From Lunularia cruciata (lineage: Eukaryota > Streptophyta > Marchantiopsida > Lunulariales > Lunulariaceae), in assembly GCA_948567375.1 (NCBI GenBank), contig OX419756.1, positions 63,156,552 through 63,220,551 of the forward strand: a DNA stretch of 64,000 nt, written 5' to 3'. The notes under the pieces are model-generated. The model made no database searches. It saw only the letters and a program-made list of their open reading frames with translations, and was not told the DNA's origin. The translations under genes and the position numbers were made by a program. Of the stretch, positions 45,235 through 57,622 are shown piece after piece (the stretch's first letter is position 1; every line of letters begins with the position of its first letter).

Positions 45235-46372
45235 GAGCAGCATGCACAACTGATCGATGGCACAAAGGGTACTTGAGGATTGGGCCATCAAACCATAGAG
45301 TCATAGTTCCTATGACTAACATCACCAACACTTCACATTCAGATACACCATCTCCTGATTATTGGGATTCAAATTCTGAAGAGGAGCTTTAGGTTTGGAC
45401 ACAAGCATGGAGGAGGAGACTTCAACGGAGGAGGAGACTTCAACGGAGGAGGATGAATCTGAATCTGATTCAGATGTGTATCCCTTATGTGCTATGGATT
45501 TTGCACCTAAGCCAGAGGTTTTCTAGGACCCAGATAAATCACCATTGACACTTGAGGAGGTAGAGAGAAGGTTAGCAACCCTCAAGTATGGCCCAAATGT
45601 TATTGAGGAGAAGGTGAGATTTGAGAAGATTTTCTGCAAGTTCATCCATATGTTTGCTTTCAGTAACAAGGATTTGAATGAAGTAACCTTGGAGGAGCAC
45701 AAGATAGAGGAGGAGTCACATGCGAGACCAATCCGCCAAAAGTAACATCGCATTAGTCCACCAATATCTTTGGTTGTGAAGGAGGAGATTGACAAGCTCA
45801 AGGAGGCAGGATTTATCTTTGAGGTGGAGAATTCGGAATAGGTATCTCCAATTGTCATTGTGAAGAAAAAGAATGGCAAGCTTTGGGTATGTGGATTACA
45901 AGAAGTTCAATGATATTATCAAGAAGGACTACTACCCATTGCCATTCATTGATGAGATCTTGGAGGAGGTTGTAGGTCATGAGAGGTATAGTTTTGGAGA
46001 TGGTTATAGTGGATATAACCAAATCAAGATTGCACCAAAGCATCAACTCACCACATTCACCACACCTTGGGAGACTTATGCTTTCAAGGTCATGCCTTTT
46101 GGGCTTTGTAATGCTCCAGCCACATTCCAACGGTTCATGAACAAGGTATTTGAAACTTTAATTGGGAAATTTGTAAGAGACTTCATTGATGACTTCTGTG
46201 TCTATGGGAGCAAGGCGGAGCACTTTGAGCACCTAATCAAGGGATTGCAATGCTTGGATGAGGCAAATGCATCATTTAACCCAGAGAGGTGCATTTTTGG
46301 ATGTGAAGAAGGTGTACTTTTGGGGCCCATCATCTCCAAGGATGGAAAAGCAGTTGATCTTGAGAAGGTAAG
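45235..46372 (+). pseudogene. pol: B1 protease-RT linker and reverse transcriptase, first part
   Basis: The frame restarts at the B2 insertion point with ACTTDRWHKGYLRIGPSNH-like coding, then an acidic linker with a doubled GAGGAGGAGACTTCAACG unit (about 45412-45447). RT follows: LTLEEVERRLATLKY (45547), KEEIDKLKEAGFIFEVENSE, DYYPLPFIDEILEEV, YSGYNQIKIAPKHQ, MPFGLCNAPATFQRFM and the catalytic FIDDFCVYGS (46180-46210). It is cut at 46372 after DLEKV by a solo LTR. Stops at 45391, 45523, 45743 and 45839. Confidence 0.85.
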
Positions 46373-48267
46373 TGTGGTACCCACATTTTTCATTTTGGAC
46401 GAGTTTTGAAGAAGAAGTGCCTTGCTGAAACCAAATTGAAACCAAATGGAGAAGAAATGAGTGCAAACTTGTGATTTGATCAAACCCAAGGAAGTCGACT
46501 TCATGTAAGAGGAAGAATGGTTCGGTTTGGATCAGACCCGAAGAAGCTTACTTCGTGTCAGAGGAGGGAAAAAACTCGGATCAGACGTTAAGGAGGGCAA
46601 ACCCGAAAGAGAAATAGAAGTTACAGGTCAGGATCCTTGCGGGGGCCATATCTCAGTGACCACAACTCCAAATCAAGCGTGTTATATCTCGTTGGAAGCG
46701 TCTTGTTCAGGGCTTTCCATTGCCACCAAAATCGCAAAGTTTGGAGGTCTGTAGAAGAAGTTACAAGCATTTGAAGTTTCTGGAGTAAGTGTACTTCGGG
46801 TCAAAGTGTCTTCGGGTCAATGTGACTTCGTACTTCGGGTTTACATGACTTCGGGTCTAAAGACTTCGCCTCAAGATGAAGATGACTAAATCAGAGGTAG
46901 CCGGACCTTGGAGTGCAGTGAAGGTGTTTTTGAGAGTTTTGAGAGAGGGATCAAAGGAAGTTAGAGTAGAGAAAGAAGATAGTTAGGATACACATGACTT
47001 CAATTTCAGTTTTAATTGAAGATAGAACATGAATTGAAGGAGAAGTAGCAATAGTGAATAAACCCGAAGTGCAAGATCAGACAGTAAGTGTCTTTAGGTC
47101 AATTACATGAGTGATTAGAGGAAAATGGGTTACAAATTGAAGGTGTAGATAGTGTATTCATGCTTTCAATTACAATTCTTGACAATGACACAATAGAATT
47201 AGCAAAAGAATTGATAATCGTTAGACCCGAGGTAAGAGAGATAGGAGTGCAGGTGTCTTCGGATTTGACATTTGACACTTTAGAGAAGAGTGGGTCGGGA
47301 GATAGAGAATTAGAAGGCTTAACTATGATAGGAATTTCATATCAAGAAGGAGAAATGTTAGAATTAGTGGAGGAAGTAGGAGATCTGAAACCCGAGGAAA
47401 ATGTAGTAGGAAGTAAGATTACTTCGGGTTCAAGGTTGAAAGCCGAGGAAGAAGTAGACATTGGATCGGAGTAAAAACCGATTTGAGATTTGAAGGGGCA
47501 GATATGAAGAGGTGCATTGTCATTTCGGATCTGCAGGTTAGAATAGTTGTTGTAGAACGGTATAGTTGTTAGAACTGTCGATTGCTTCACTATTTAAGAG
47601 TGGCATTCGCATGAACTTGTTGTTCAGTGCTCATTATTTCTCAGAATAGATAAAGCAAAGTGCTGTGAAGTAGTGCTCGTCGCTTGACCTTGATTCCGAG
47701 TATCAACTTCGTAATTGAGTTTGTGAATGTTTGGAGAAATTCGAAGTGCAAGTCAGAGTGCTTGTTGGATGTTGGATTCCACAGCCTTGATCTTCATTCT
47801 GTGTGTTTGATCCTGAGTGAAGTGCAATCTAAGCAATGCCTTGACAGATCTGAGAGGAATTGTAGTGTTGGTAGTATTTTGCATTTGTGAGTGCAGTGCG
47901 AAGTTGATGTGAAGCAATTTCGATCGAGGAAGTTGTGCCTTCAGTGGAAGGGTGGAACACAATTCTGAGGTGAAGTGGTTTTGCATTGAAGTGCCATTTT
48001 CGGGAGAGCCTGAATCATCACAATCAAGATTGTTTGGAAATAATTGATGGAGTTGTGATTTTGGAGTGTTAATTTGTGACAAGACTGCAAGTCAGTGCTT
48101 GTTACTCTCTTCTGGGTGTGGTTTCTACCTGAGAGACTAAAGAAGAACTCTTGAAGAACTGAAATTGTTACTTTGCTTCATATTTGGACATTTCTAACTC
48201 GTATCTCTGCGGGAACAAACTTTACTTACCCGATTACCGCAAAAGTGATATTTGCCGAGTTGTCACA
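46373..48267 (+). mobile_element. Solo L LTR, type 2 (short)
   Basis: 1895 bp, TGTGGTACCCACATTTTTC to GAGTTGTCACA, flanked by GTAAG at 46368-46372 and 48268-48272. A run of ACTTCGGGT-type motifs lies at 46790-46870. The shared 3' part begins before the LEKSG coding tail. Confidence 0.95.
47160..47474 (+). pseudogene. C-terminal remnant of the LTR-borne gene
   Basis: 104 open codons: VSSDLTFDTLEKSGSGD, YQEGEMLELVEEVGDLKPEE and the final EVDIGSE, the best kept version of this tail. It starts at an ATG (MLSITILDNDTIEL). It is separated from any N-terminal part of the long protein. Confidence 0.6.
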
Positions 48268-49551
48268 GTAAGGAAATCTTAGACCTTCCATTCCCTTCAA
48301 GCTTGACAAAGTTACACCAATTCTTGGGGATGGTTGGGTACTATAGGAGGTTCATCTTCTCATTTTCCAACAAGGCTTATGCATTGACCATCTACATGAA
48401 GAAGGGTGTAGATAACATGGTGATTTTGGAGGACAACAAGGCTCTCAAAGCTTTTGAGGAGCTCAAGCAATCCCTTGTTGTAGCTCCAATTCTTACTAAG
48501 CATGATTGGAGTAAGCCTTTCATCATCTACATTGATGCTTCTAATGTAGCTATAGGATGCATTCTTAGTCAATTAGACCAAGATGGGCATGATCATCCAA
48601 TAGCTTATGTTAGTAGGCAGATGGTTTCAACAGAAAAGAACTACTCTATCACAAAGAGAGAAGGGTTGGCAACAATCTTTGGTCTCAAGAAGTTTAGACA
48701 CTACTTGATTGGAGGGAAAGCCACCATTGTCACAGATCACAAGCCTTTGAAGCACATCTTCAACAAGCCTAATGTTGAAGGGAGACTAGCAAGGTGGATG
48801 ATACTCTTGTCTGAGTATGACTACACCATTGAGGATAGGCCAAGAAAGAAACATGACAATCTTAATCACTCAAGAGGTTCCAATGGAGTACAACAAGATT
48901 GTGGATTTTATGACAAGAGGTAACTATCCAAAAGGGATGCATGCTAGGGAGAGGAAGGCCCTTGCAGAAAGATCTAGACCTTACACAATGGTGGAGGATA
49001 TTCTTTTTCACCAAGGAGCAGATGGTCTACTTCAAAGAGCAGTGAGTAAGGAAGAGTTTGTCCTACTTATAAAAGAGTTTCATGAAGTTTAAGTGTGTGG
49101 AGGATGCATTCCAGGAAAGGTGACTACTTTCAAGATTCTAGATGTAGGTTACCATTGGAAAGGGATTTTCAAGGATTGTCTTGATTATTGCAAAACTTGT
49201 CATGTTTGTCAAGCTTTTGCTAGAAAGTCTACATCCACTCCACCACTTAGATCAATTCTATTACTATGACCTTTTGAGAAGTGGGTAATTGATTTTGTAG
49301 TTCCTCTTAAAAGAACCCCAAGGAACAATTGGTATATTATGGTAGTTACTGAATATTTTACCAAGTGGGTTGAGGCTAGACCATTGAGGGACAAGAATGA
49401 AGATGAAGTTGGTAGATTTCTTTATGAATGCATTATCACTAGGTTTGGATGCCCTTTGGAGTTTACAAGAAGCATTACTACAACCATGCTACAATATTTC
49501 TCTATCACACATAGAGTAACTACATCCTATAAGCCAAATTCCAATGGCTTG
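48268..49551 (+). pseudogene. pol: B1 RT end, RNase H and integrase, first part
   Basis: RT connection: LPFPSSLTKLHQFLGMVGYY (48280). RNase H: IIYIDASNVAIGCILSQLDQ, TKREGLATIFGLKKF and VTDHKPLKHIFNKP (48525-48780). Integrase: HQGADGLLQRAVSKEE, GGCIPGKV and CKTCHVCQAFARK (49000-49220), then FEKWVIDFV, VVTEYFTKWVEAR and the STITTTMLQYF region. It is cut at 49551 in PNSNG by the type-3 solo LTR. One shift near 48860 and stops at 49090 and 49267. Confidence 0.87.
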
Positions 49552-52500
49552 TGTGGTACCCACAATTTTTTGTTTTGGATAGTTTTAGGAAAATTTGAAG
49601 AAGTATGTGGATAGAGCCTAAAGTGTGCTAACCCAGGAAGAAATAAGAAGAAGCAAGGGTTTGGAGTAAAACCCAAAGTCAACCTCAGGTCAAGATCAAA
49701 GGAGACACAAAGACAAAGAAGAAGAAGGAGAGACTTTGTATCGGGCGGTGTGATCTGATCCGAAGAAACTGTAATAAGCTTCTTTGGAGTCAGCCCAATC
49801 AAGAAAGTATGCGGGAAGAAAGTAATGACCTTGGGATCAAGAAGTTCTTGATAGTGACAAGAAACAACTTTGCCAAATAGGAGACTTGAGAGGAGGAGCA
49901 ACTGAAGAGTGAGCAATTGAGGAAGGACTATAAAATTACAAGTTGTGCAAGGAAGTAGAAGAATGTCTAGTCGCAGCCCGGTTCTTATTTAGAGTCGACC
50001 CAAAGTAATGCAAATTGCAAATCCGTAGGAAGAGGGGTAGGTTAGATCTCAAGAACAATCTTCCACAAGAAGAAGGTGAGGAAGCACACAATGACTCCAA
50101 AAGCGAGTAAGCAGAATGCTGTGAGGAGGCTTGCAATTTGTAGATTAGAAGTAATAGCGTGGATTGAAGTCTTGACAAGACTTTGTATCACATTCCTGGC
50201 TTGGAATTGGAACTTTAGTTTTCCAAGTTTCATGGTAGAAATTGCAGCAAGCAATTGCAAGGATGGACCAAAGCACAAGGGGAAGAGAGGGAATCCCTCT
50301 CAATGGACAGAGGTGGATTGGAGAGTATTTTTGGGAAGAGAAGCAGGAGAGGTTGGAGGTACCACCTTCTATCGGAAGTGTGATGCTTCACAAGAGATTG
50401 CCAAAGTGAGGAATTCATTCAATCAACCTCGCATCAAGAATGGGTATAAGGTGGACAATTATAGAGACCTTGAGCGGAGAGGGATAGTAAGCGCAATGAT
50501 GGCAATGTTCAAGCTAGAGCAAACCACCTATGTTACTATGCAAAAAGCTATGTTCTTTCACCAAATGTTTGCGGGAGAGGCAATAGATTGGGCAAAATGT
50601 CTGCATCACAGAGTGGAGTAGATGATTTTGGGATGGAGAATGGATATGCAACCGCATCATTTTGTGCCCTTTGCAACACACTTCTATTTTGGGTTGAACT
50701 TGCTAACCTTGGAAGAACAAAATTGAATCTGCTCGCACTTTCATCTGGATTTGCGGAAGGAGGCAAATGTAGATGAGCGATATTATATGGAGAGAGTGCA
50801 AGATGGGGATGAGTACTACAAGAAGAGTGGGAAGGAGAAAATTGTAGCAATTGACCTTCCAAGGGCTAGAAAGGGAGCCAAGCTTGAGAGTCGTGTTGCG
50901 ACAGTCCAGCCCCAAAAAGTTCCAAAGCTTAACCCAACGGCAGTGGTAGTGAAGACAAAGGAAGCCACATCGGAATCAAAAGAAGAGTCAAAAGGAGAAA
51001 TTGGATTGAAGGAAGAAATGTAGGGAGAAGAAGAGGAGTTCATGCTACAAAGTGAAGAATTGACTAGTAATAGCAAAGGCAAAGTGGAGGTTCAGCAAAT
51101 GCAAAAGCCGATGATCAAGGCAGGAAAGCCAAGTCCCAAAGTTTCCATGCTTGAACAAGGAAGTGAGAAGAAGAAGGGAGAGGAAGTCGTGGCACAACCC
51201 CGGACTGCCAAGGGGGAAGAATGTTATGACTGCATCTGAAGTGGGGCACAATAAAGTAACATTGGAAGAGGAAGAAAGCTTAGAGGAAGAAACTTTGAAG
51301 GTGCAAAGATCATGACTTCAAGGCAAGGTGCAAGAAGTAGAGTGGTCAGAACCCAAAGGCCGAGCTGATGGCACAAAGTGCAAAGGAGTGGACTATTTGT
51401 CTAAGGTAGTCTATCTATTGTTGATGTTGCTATAGCAAAAGAAGATGGAAATGGTAAGTGCCAATCTTGAGGTGGCGGATGAGTTGGCAGTAGTGAAGAC
51501 CAAGAGTGCCAAAACCTCATTGTTGCAAAGCAAGTTGACGAGGGTGGAGATGGAAGTCGAAGAACTTTAGGTTGAGGAGGTTCTTTGGAGTAAGCACTTT
51601 GAGGTGACAAGGGGGGAATAAGTAAAGAGTCATGATGAGGCAAAGGAGATGACCACATTGGTTGCAGTGTTGAAAGGAGAAATTGCAGATGCACGTGTAG
51701 AGTTAATTCACTCAAAAGCAATTATAGTGGTGATGGAGCAGGAGTTGGAGAGTCTCAAGAAGAAGGCATTGGAGAAAGATCAAGCCTAGCAACAAGAGTT
51801 AGCGGAGCGCAATAGAGAAGAAGATTGGTTGTGAGGGTTGGTGCAAGTGGTAGAGGAGCAAATCTTTGCAAATTGGAGGGAGAAGGAGGCATTGAAGGCC
51901 AAATTTGAAGACGAGCTCCAGATGTATCGTAGTGAATTGGTGGAAGAAAGGAATAAGGAGAAGCTGATGAGGTAGTCTGAGTTGTCAATGAAATCAAAGC
52001 AATGCTGAGCACAGAAGTTGAAGGTAAACTCAAGGAGGCAAGATTGCATGAGTTGAAGTTATTAGTGCAGGAGACGCACAAGAGAAAGGCAAAGGACATG
52101 GAGTTGAATAAATATTAATTTTTTTGCAAGATCGTGTAGATAGGAAGATGTTAGAGGTGGGAGACAATGTGTGTCTTAGACTAGATCTTGTTAGAATGGA
52201 GTGAGATAAACTTTGTAGTGAGGTACAAGAAGTACAAAGATCCAATGTTGTAGAAGGAGAAGTACAAGTGTCTTCGGAGTTGTTACCTGAAACCTTAGAG
52301 AAGAGTGGGTCCAGAGATATAGATTTGGAAAGATAACCTAAGACCTCAATTGTAGTTTGTAGTGAAGAAATTGTAGAAATAGAAGAGTTAGGAGTAGGAT
52401 TAGATAGACCCGAGGATGGTGAAATTATCAAGGGATCATCTAGTTTGGGAGCCAAAGTTGAGGTTGACATCGAATCAAGGTAGTAATAGTTTTGAGATTT

Positions 52501-53278
52501 GAAGAGGTAGATATGAAGAGTTGCATTGTCAGTTTGGATCTTTAGGTAGGAAGAGTTGTTATAGAATGGTAAAGTTGTTAGATAACTGTCATTTGCTTTA
52601 GTATTTAAGGAAGGCATTTGCAGTCAAATGTTGTTCAATGCTCATAATTTTTGAGAATAGATAAAGTGAAGTGCTGATTTTAGTGCTTGTCGCTTGAGCT
52701 TAATTCTAAGTATCAACATTATGATTGTGTTTGTGATTGTGTGGAGAAATTTGAAGTGCAAGTCAATGTGCATGTTGGATGTTGGATTCCGCAACCTTGA
52801 TCTTCATTCTGTGTGTTTGATCCTAAGTGAAGTGCAATTAGAGCAATGCCTTGATAGATCTAAGAGGAATTGTACTGTTGGTAGTATTCCGCATTTGTGA
52901 GTGCAATGTAGTGTTGATGTGAAGCAATTTCAATCTAGGAAGTTGTTCCTTCAGTGGAGGGGTGGAACACGATTTTGTGCCAAAGTCAATTTGTAGTGAA
53001 GTGCCATTTTTAGGAAAGACTGAATCATCACAATCAAGATTGTTTGGAAAGAATTGAAGGAGTTGTGATTAAGAAGTGTTAGTTTGTGACAAGGTTGTGA
53101 ATTAGTACTTGTTACTCTCTTCTGGGTGTGGTTTCTACCTGACAAACTAAAGACACAACCAAGAAGAACTACATTGTGACATTTGACTTTGTATTTGACT
53201 AATTCTGAATATTATCTCTACAGGAACAAACTTTACTTACCTGATTACCACAAAAGTGATATTTGCCTGGTTGTCATA
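49552..53278 (+). mobile_element. Solo L LTR, type 3
   Basis: 3727 bp, TGTGGTACCCAC to TGGTTGTCATA (a decayed TGTCACA), flanked by GCTTG at 49547-49551 and 53279-53283. It carries a full-length but clearly diverged version of the LTR-borne gene and the shared 3' part. Confidence 0.93.
49963..52483 (+). pseudogene. LTR-borne coiled-coil gene, type 3
   Basis: The ATG at 49963 (MSSRSPVL) follows TATAAAATT at 49929 by 34 bp. A stop comes early (49987), then a long frame at 50076-50621 contains ITFLAWNWNFSFPSFM, RGNPSQWTEVDWRVFLG and TTYVTMQKAMFFHQMF, all matched by types 1 and 4. The acidic middle (EATSESKEESKGEIG) and the coiled coil (MEQELESLKKKALEKD) follow, with stops at 50619, 51021, 51237 and several later. 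The tail has SSELLPETLEKSG. The protein differs from type 1 throughout while the motif order is kept. Confidence 0.72.
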
Positions 53279-53873
53279 GCTTGGTAGAGAGAACCAATCA
53301 GACCTTGTGCATGATGTTGGCCAAAGATGTAGAAATGGAGGGGGTTAAACATCATTGGGACGGAAGGTTTCATGCAATTTTGTGGGAGTATAGGACAACC
53401 ATGAAGACTTCCACTAGGTATTTGCCATTTCAATTGGTATAAGGTATAGAGTCTACCTTACCTATTCACTTTGAATGCTTTGGAAGGTAGGAACCTTCTA
53501 AAGCATTCATGGGAGATTGAAGAAAGCACAAGGAGGTGATGCACAGAAGTCAAGGAAGGAACAACGCATAGAGTGGGAAGAGGCAAGAGCAGTTGCTATA
53601 GTTCGAATGAAGCAAGCCCAAAGGAAACAAAAAGAAAGCTATGACAAGAGGTAAGGCATGAACAAGGTGGAGCCTTTCAAAGAAGGTGATTGGGTAATGT
53701 TGTTTGATTTTATTTGATTCAAGAGAGTGCAAAAGAAGTTTTTGCCTAAGTACTTTGGACCTCTCATAATGGAGAAGGTGTGGGGCAATTACACCTCTGA
53801 TCCCAAGGAGTTGGGAGAAAGACACTTTGATAGGATTAATCATGATAAGTTGAAGATGTATCATAGAAGGTAA
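53279..53873 (+). pseudogene. pol: B1 integrase end
   Basis: It continues after the second GCTTG: ERTNQTLCMMLAKDVEM, then YRTTMKTSTRYLPFQLV and ESTLPIHFE. The C-terminal part reads KRVQKKFLPKYFGPL, VWGNYTSDPKELGERHFDR and KLKMYHRR, stop at 53871. A 25-30 bp stretch around GCTTTGGAAGG is doubled near 53478-53510. Several stops and shifts. Confidence 0.8.
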
Positions 53874-53921
53874 AGAGACCTTCACTTTGATGACAAAGTG
53901 AAAACATAATTCACGGGTAAA

Positions 53922-54612
53922 TGTAACACCCATTTGTGCATGTGTGTGGTATTGTGATATTTAGCTTGGTATTACAAGTACTTGAGAGATATTATCTATA
54001 TAGAAATAAAGGATGGTTCTACATTAGTCATGATTAGCTAAAGTTATTCATAGCTAAGATAGAGGGAACCTTACTTTAGAGGAAGTGGAAAAGATGAACA
54101 CCACTATTTTGTTTTCTAGTGTGTTGACTTGGTATTTTTCCTAGGTGTTTGGCTTTGAGGAAAGAGTTGAGAACTCTTGGGCTCACAAGCCTTTTTGTTT
54201 TGGTTTCTTCTATAGTCCAAGGAAAGCTCATGTGAAGGAATCCTTGACTTAGTGTTGGGTCAAGAGAAGATCATATGCTTAGTGGAAAATGCACATATGG
54301 ATAGATATTCCTTTATACTTTTTGACTTTACTTGACTTTTAGCCTAGTAACTTGAGTTACTCCAGTAATTAGTAACTTTGGTGTGTAACTATTTCACAAG
54401 TATATAAACAAGGGGTGAGGAAGTACTTATCATCCTTTCATTTGAAACTATCACTCTTTCATTGAGTTCTCTAGTGAGCAATGTCTTGAGTCTTGGAGTG
54501 CTAACCTTGGAGGAGTATGATGGAGTTGGAGTTCCTTGCTTTCTTAGTCCATTGTGCACTACCATAATAGCCATCAGAGGTTCATCTTGAGTGAGAGACA
54601 GGCTGGCTCATA
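53922..54612 (+). repeat. B1 3' LTR
   Basis: 691 bp, TGTAACACCC to GGCTGGCTCATA (decayed TCACA). It is preceded by ACGGGTAAA, a short purine tract. It is the best reference for the forward B LTR. Confidence 0.92.
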
Positions 54613-54617
54613 GAATG

Positions 54618-55737
54618 TCACATTCAAACAATTGTGGGAAGACAATAAGTTGTATAAAAAGCAAGTAAGTTCCGCCTCAAGAAAGTAAGGGTGATGTCTA
54701 AAATAGACCACCTGCAATTTATCATATTGAATAGGAAGATCTAGGATCTCTCAAAGTTGATGTGGAGATTGCAAGGTGCATGATCACTTTGATACCCATT
54801 GATTTGGGTTCTGGCATGAATGTCATGACCAAAGATACTGCAAATAGGTTGGGGTACCATACATTTGAACCAACACCCCAGGTTTTGAAATTTTTTGACC
54901 AAACCAAGAGATAGCCATTCGGTATGTTGTCAAATATTACCACAATCATTTGAGGAGTGCTTTTCAAGTTGAATTACATTGTGTTGCGACAAGTGACTAG
55001 TTACCTGCTATTGATCACAAGACCGTGGTTGTATAGTGCCCAAGTTGTGGTAGATTGGCACCAGTAGAAGTTGCGGTTTAAGGACATTTTGTCCAAGGAC
55101 CAAAAGTTGGTGACTATAAGTTGGACAAAGGTTCCCCACCTTGGGGAAACAACTTTGTCAGAAGACAAGGAAAAATCCAAAGATTCATTATCTTTGTCTT
55201 CAGAAGATTCCAAAGACAAAGTCCAAGTCAATTATTTGGAATGTTACGAGGTGGATGTTGATGACAAAGACCCATATGACCTTGCCTCGGGTGAAAATGA
55301 CTTGGAGGAAGGGGGTTTGATGGAAGCTCAACTTGGATTGAGCCAAGTGAGTCATGTTGAAGGAGTCATCAACCCCAATGACTGTCAAGATGTAGTGTTG
55401 GGTGAAGGAAAAATCTTAAAATTTTTGAAGATAGTCACTTTGGAAGAATAGGCAAGATACACTGCCCTATTTTTAGAATTCTAGGATGTATTTTCCTGGT
55501 CTATTAATCAAATATCGGGTATTCCATGAGAATTTAGAGTACACCGGATTGATTTGGTTGAAGGTGCAGTTCTAGTTTGGCAAAGACAATACCGCCTAAG
55601 CCCAAAGTACTTGCTCTTAGTAAAAGATGAAATTGATAAGTACTTAGGATTTGGGATAATCTTCCTTGTCTTAAGCAGTGAGTGGCTCTTACTTATTGTC
55701 ATTATCCCAAAGAAGAAAACAAGGAAGATTTGAGTGT
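54618..55737 (+). pseudogene. pol: L2 protease and pre-RT region
   Basis: The protease position (about 54800-54840) is badly decayed. The best open piece, 55071-55451, encodes the acidic linker: KDQKLVTISWTKVP, VQVNYLECYEVDVDDKDPYD and EGVINPNDCQDVVLGEGKI, all with equivalents in L1 at 20950-21300. RT begins near 55560 and is cut after a TGA at 55731, where the nested LTR is inserted. Confidence 0.75.
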
Positions 55738-57622
55738 TATGGCACCCCGACAAATATAACTTTTGTGGTAATCAGGTAAGTAAAGTTTGTTCCCATAGAG
55801 ATACAATTCAAAATTGTCCAAATACAAATTCAATTCTACCTGGTTGCGTCTTTAGTCTCTTAGGTAGAAACCACACCTAAAAGAGAATAACAAGCATTGA
55901 TTTGTAGTCTTGTCACAAATTAACACTTCTTAATCACAACTCCATCAAATCTTTCCAAATAATCTTGATTGTGATGATTCAGGCTCTCCCAAAAATGGCA
56001 CTTCATTGCAAAACAACATTGTCTCAGAATTGTGTTCTACGCTTCCACGGAAGGCACAACTTCCTTGATTGAAATTGCTTCACATCAACTTCACGTTGTA
56101 TTCACAAATGCAAAATACTACCAACACTACAATTCCTCTCAATTTTGTCAAGGCATTGCTCTGATTGCACTTCACTCATGATCAAACACAAAGAGTAAAG
56201 ATCAAGGCAGTGGAATCCAACATCCAACAAACACACTGACTTGCACTTCAAAATTCTCCACACACTCACAAACACAAGCAAAAAATTGATACTTGGAATT
56301 ACGCTCAAGAAATGAGCACTACTTCGCAACACTTTTCTTTATCTGTTCTCAAAAATAATGAGCACTAAACAACATATGATTGCAAATGCCACCTTTAAAT
56401 AGTGAAGCAAACGACAGTTCTAACAACTATACCATTCTATAACAACTCTACAAACTTGTAGATCCAAAATGACAATGCAACTCTTCATATCTACCTCTTC
56501 AAATCTCAAAATTGTTAGTACTCCAATCTGATGTCAACCTCGTCATCGGCTTTCAACCCTCATGATCCCTTGATAATATCACCATCATGGGGTCTATCTA
56601 ATTCTACCCTTAACTCTTCTATTTCTATAATTTCTTCCCTACAAACTACAATTGAGGTCTTAGTTAATCGTTCCAACTCTTCATCTCTTGACCCACTCTT
56701 CTCTAAAGTGTCAAATGTCAAATCTGAATACACTTGCACTCCTATATCTCTTACTTTGGGTCTAACTACTATCAATTCCTTTACTAATTCTACTATGTCA
56801 TCATCAAGAATTGTAATTGAGAGCATGGGTACACTATTTATACCTTCAATTTGCAACCTACTTTCCCCTAATCACTCATGTAATTGACCCAAAGACACTT
56901 ACTATCTGATCTTGCACTTCTGGTTAATTCACTTTTGTTATTTCTCTTCTAATTCTATCCTATCTACAATCAGAATTGAAATTGAAGTCATGGGTATCCT
57001 AAATATCTTCTTTCCTTACTCTAACTTCCTCTAATGCCTCTCGCAAGATTCTCAAAGTCACCTTTGCTGCACTCCAAGGTCCGACTACCTTGGGTAACAT
57101 CATATTTTTCTTGTGGCAAAGTCTTTAGACCCAAAGTCATGTAAGTCCAAAGTCTAAAGTCCGAAGTCCGAAGTCTTGTAGACCCAAAAACACCAAACTA
57201 CTTTGTACATCTACTCCCAAAACTTCAGATGCTTGTTACTTTTGCTATAGACCTCCAAACTCTACGATTTTGGTGGTAAAAGAAAGCCTTGTACCAAACG
57301 CTTCCAACAAAATGTAGCACGCATGATTTGGACCCTTTTTCACTAAGATACAGCCCCCACAAGAATCCTGACCTATAATTTTCATTCCTCCTTTGGGTCT
57401 GCCCTCCTTTAGTATCTGATCCGAGTTTTTCCCCCTCTGATACAAAGTAAGCTTCTTTGGGTTTGATCCAATCCAAGTCCTTCTTCCTCCAACACAAAGT
57501 CAACTTCCTCAAGTCGAATCAAAATACAAACTTCTCATTGTTTATTCTCCATTTGGGTTAAATTCAGTTAGTAATGCATTTCTTCTTTAAAACTCATCCA
57601 AATGAAAAATGTGTGTACCACA
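55738..57622 (-). mobile_element. Solo L LTR, type 2 (short), reversed
   Basis: 1885 bp, TATGGCACCCCGAC (decayed TGTGACAACCCGGC) to TGTACCACA, flanked by AGTGT at 55733-55737 and 57623-57627. Removing it restores the RT frame of L2 (KKKTRKI to VCQDF). Confidence 0.9.
56560..56856 (-). pseudogene. C-terminal remnant of the LTR-borne gene
   Basis: 98 open codons: MLSITILDDDIVELVKELIV, then SDLTFDTLEKSGSRD; the tail then resembles type 3 (VVCREEIIEIEEL) more than the other type 2 copies. It ends before the final VDIGS motif through a frame break. Confidence 0.55.

Larger units (their letters stand above)
33933..54612 (+). mobile_element. B1: Ty3/gypsy element, 5' end missing, interrupted three times
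   Basis: Gag starts mid-protein at 33933, against the M1 LTR. Coding resumes across each insertion: B2 (35641-45234) in the protease/RT linker, a short solo L LTR (46373-48267, GTAAG) in RT, and a type-3 solo L LTR (49552-53278, GCTTG) in integrase. The 3' LTR is 53922-54612. The right flank is family L pol, so B1 had inserted into L2 (right duplication copy GAATG at 54613). Confidence 0.9.
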
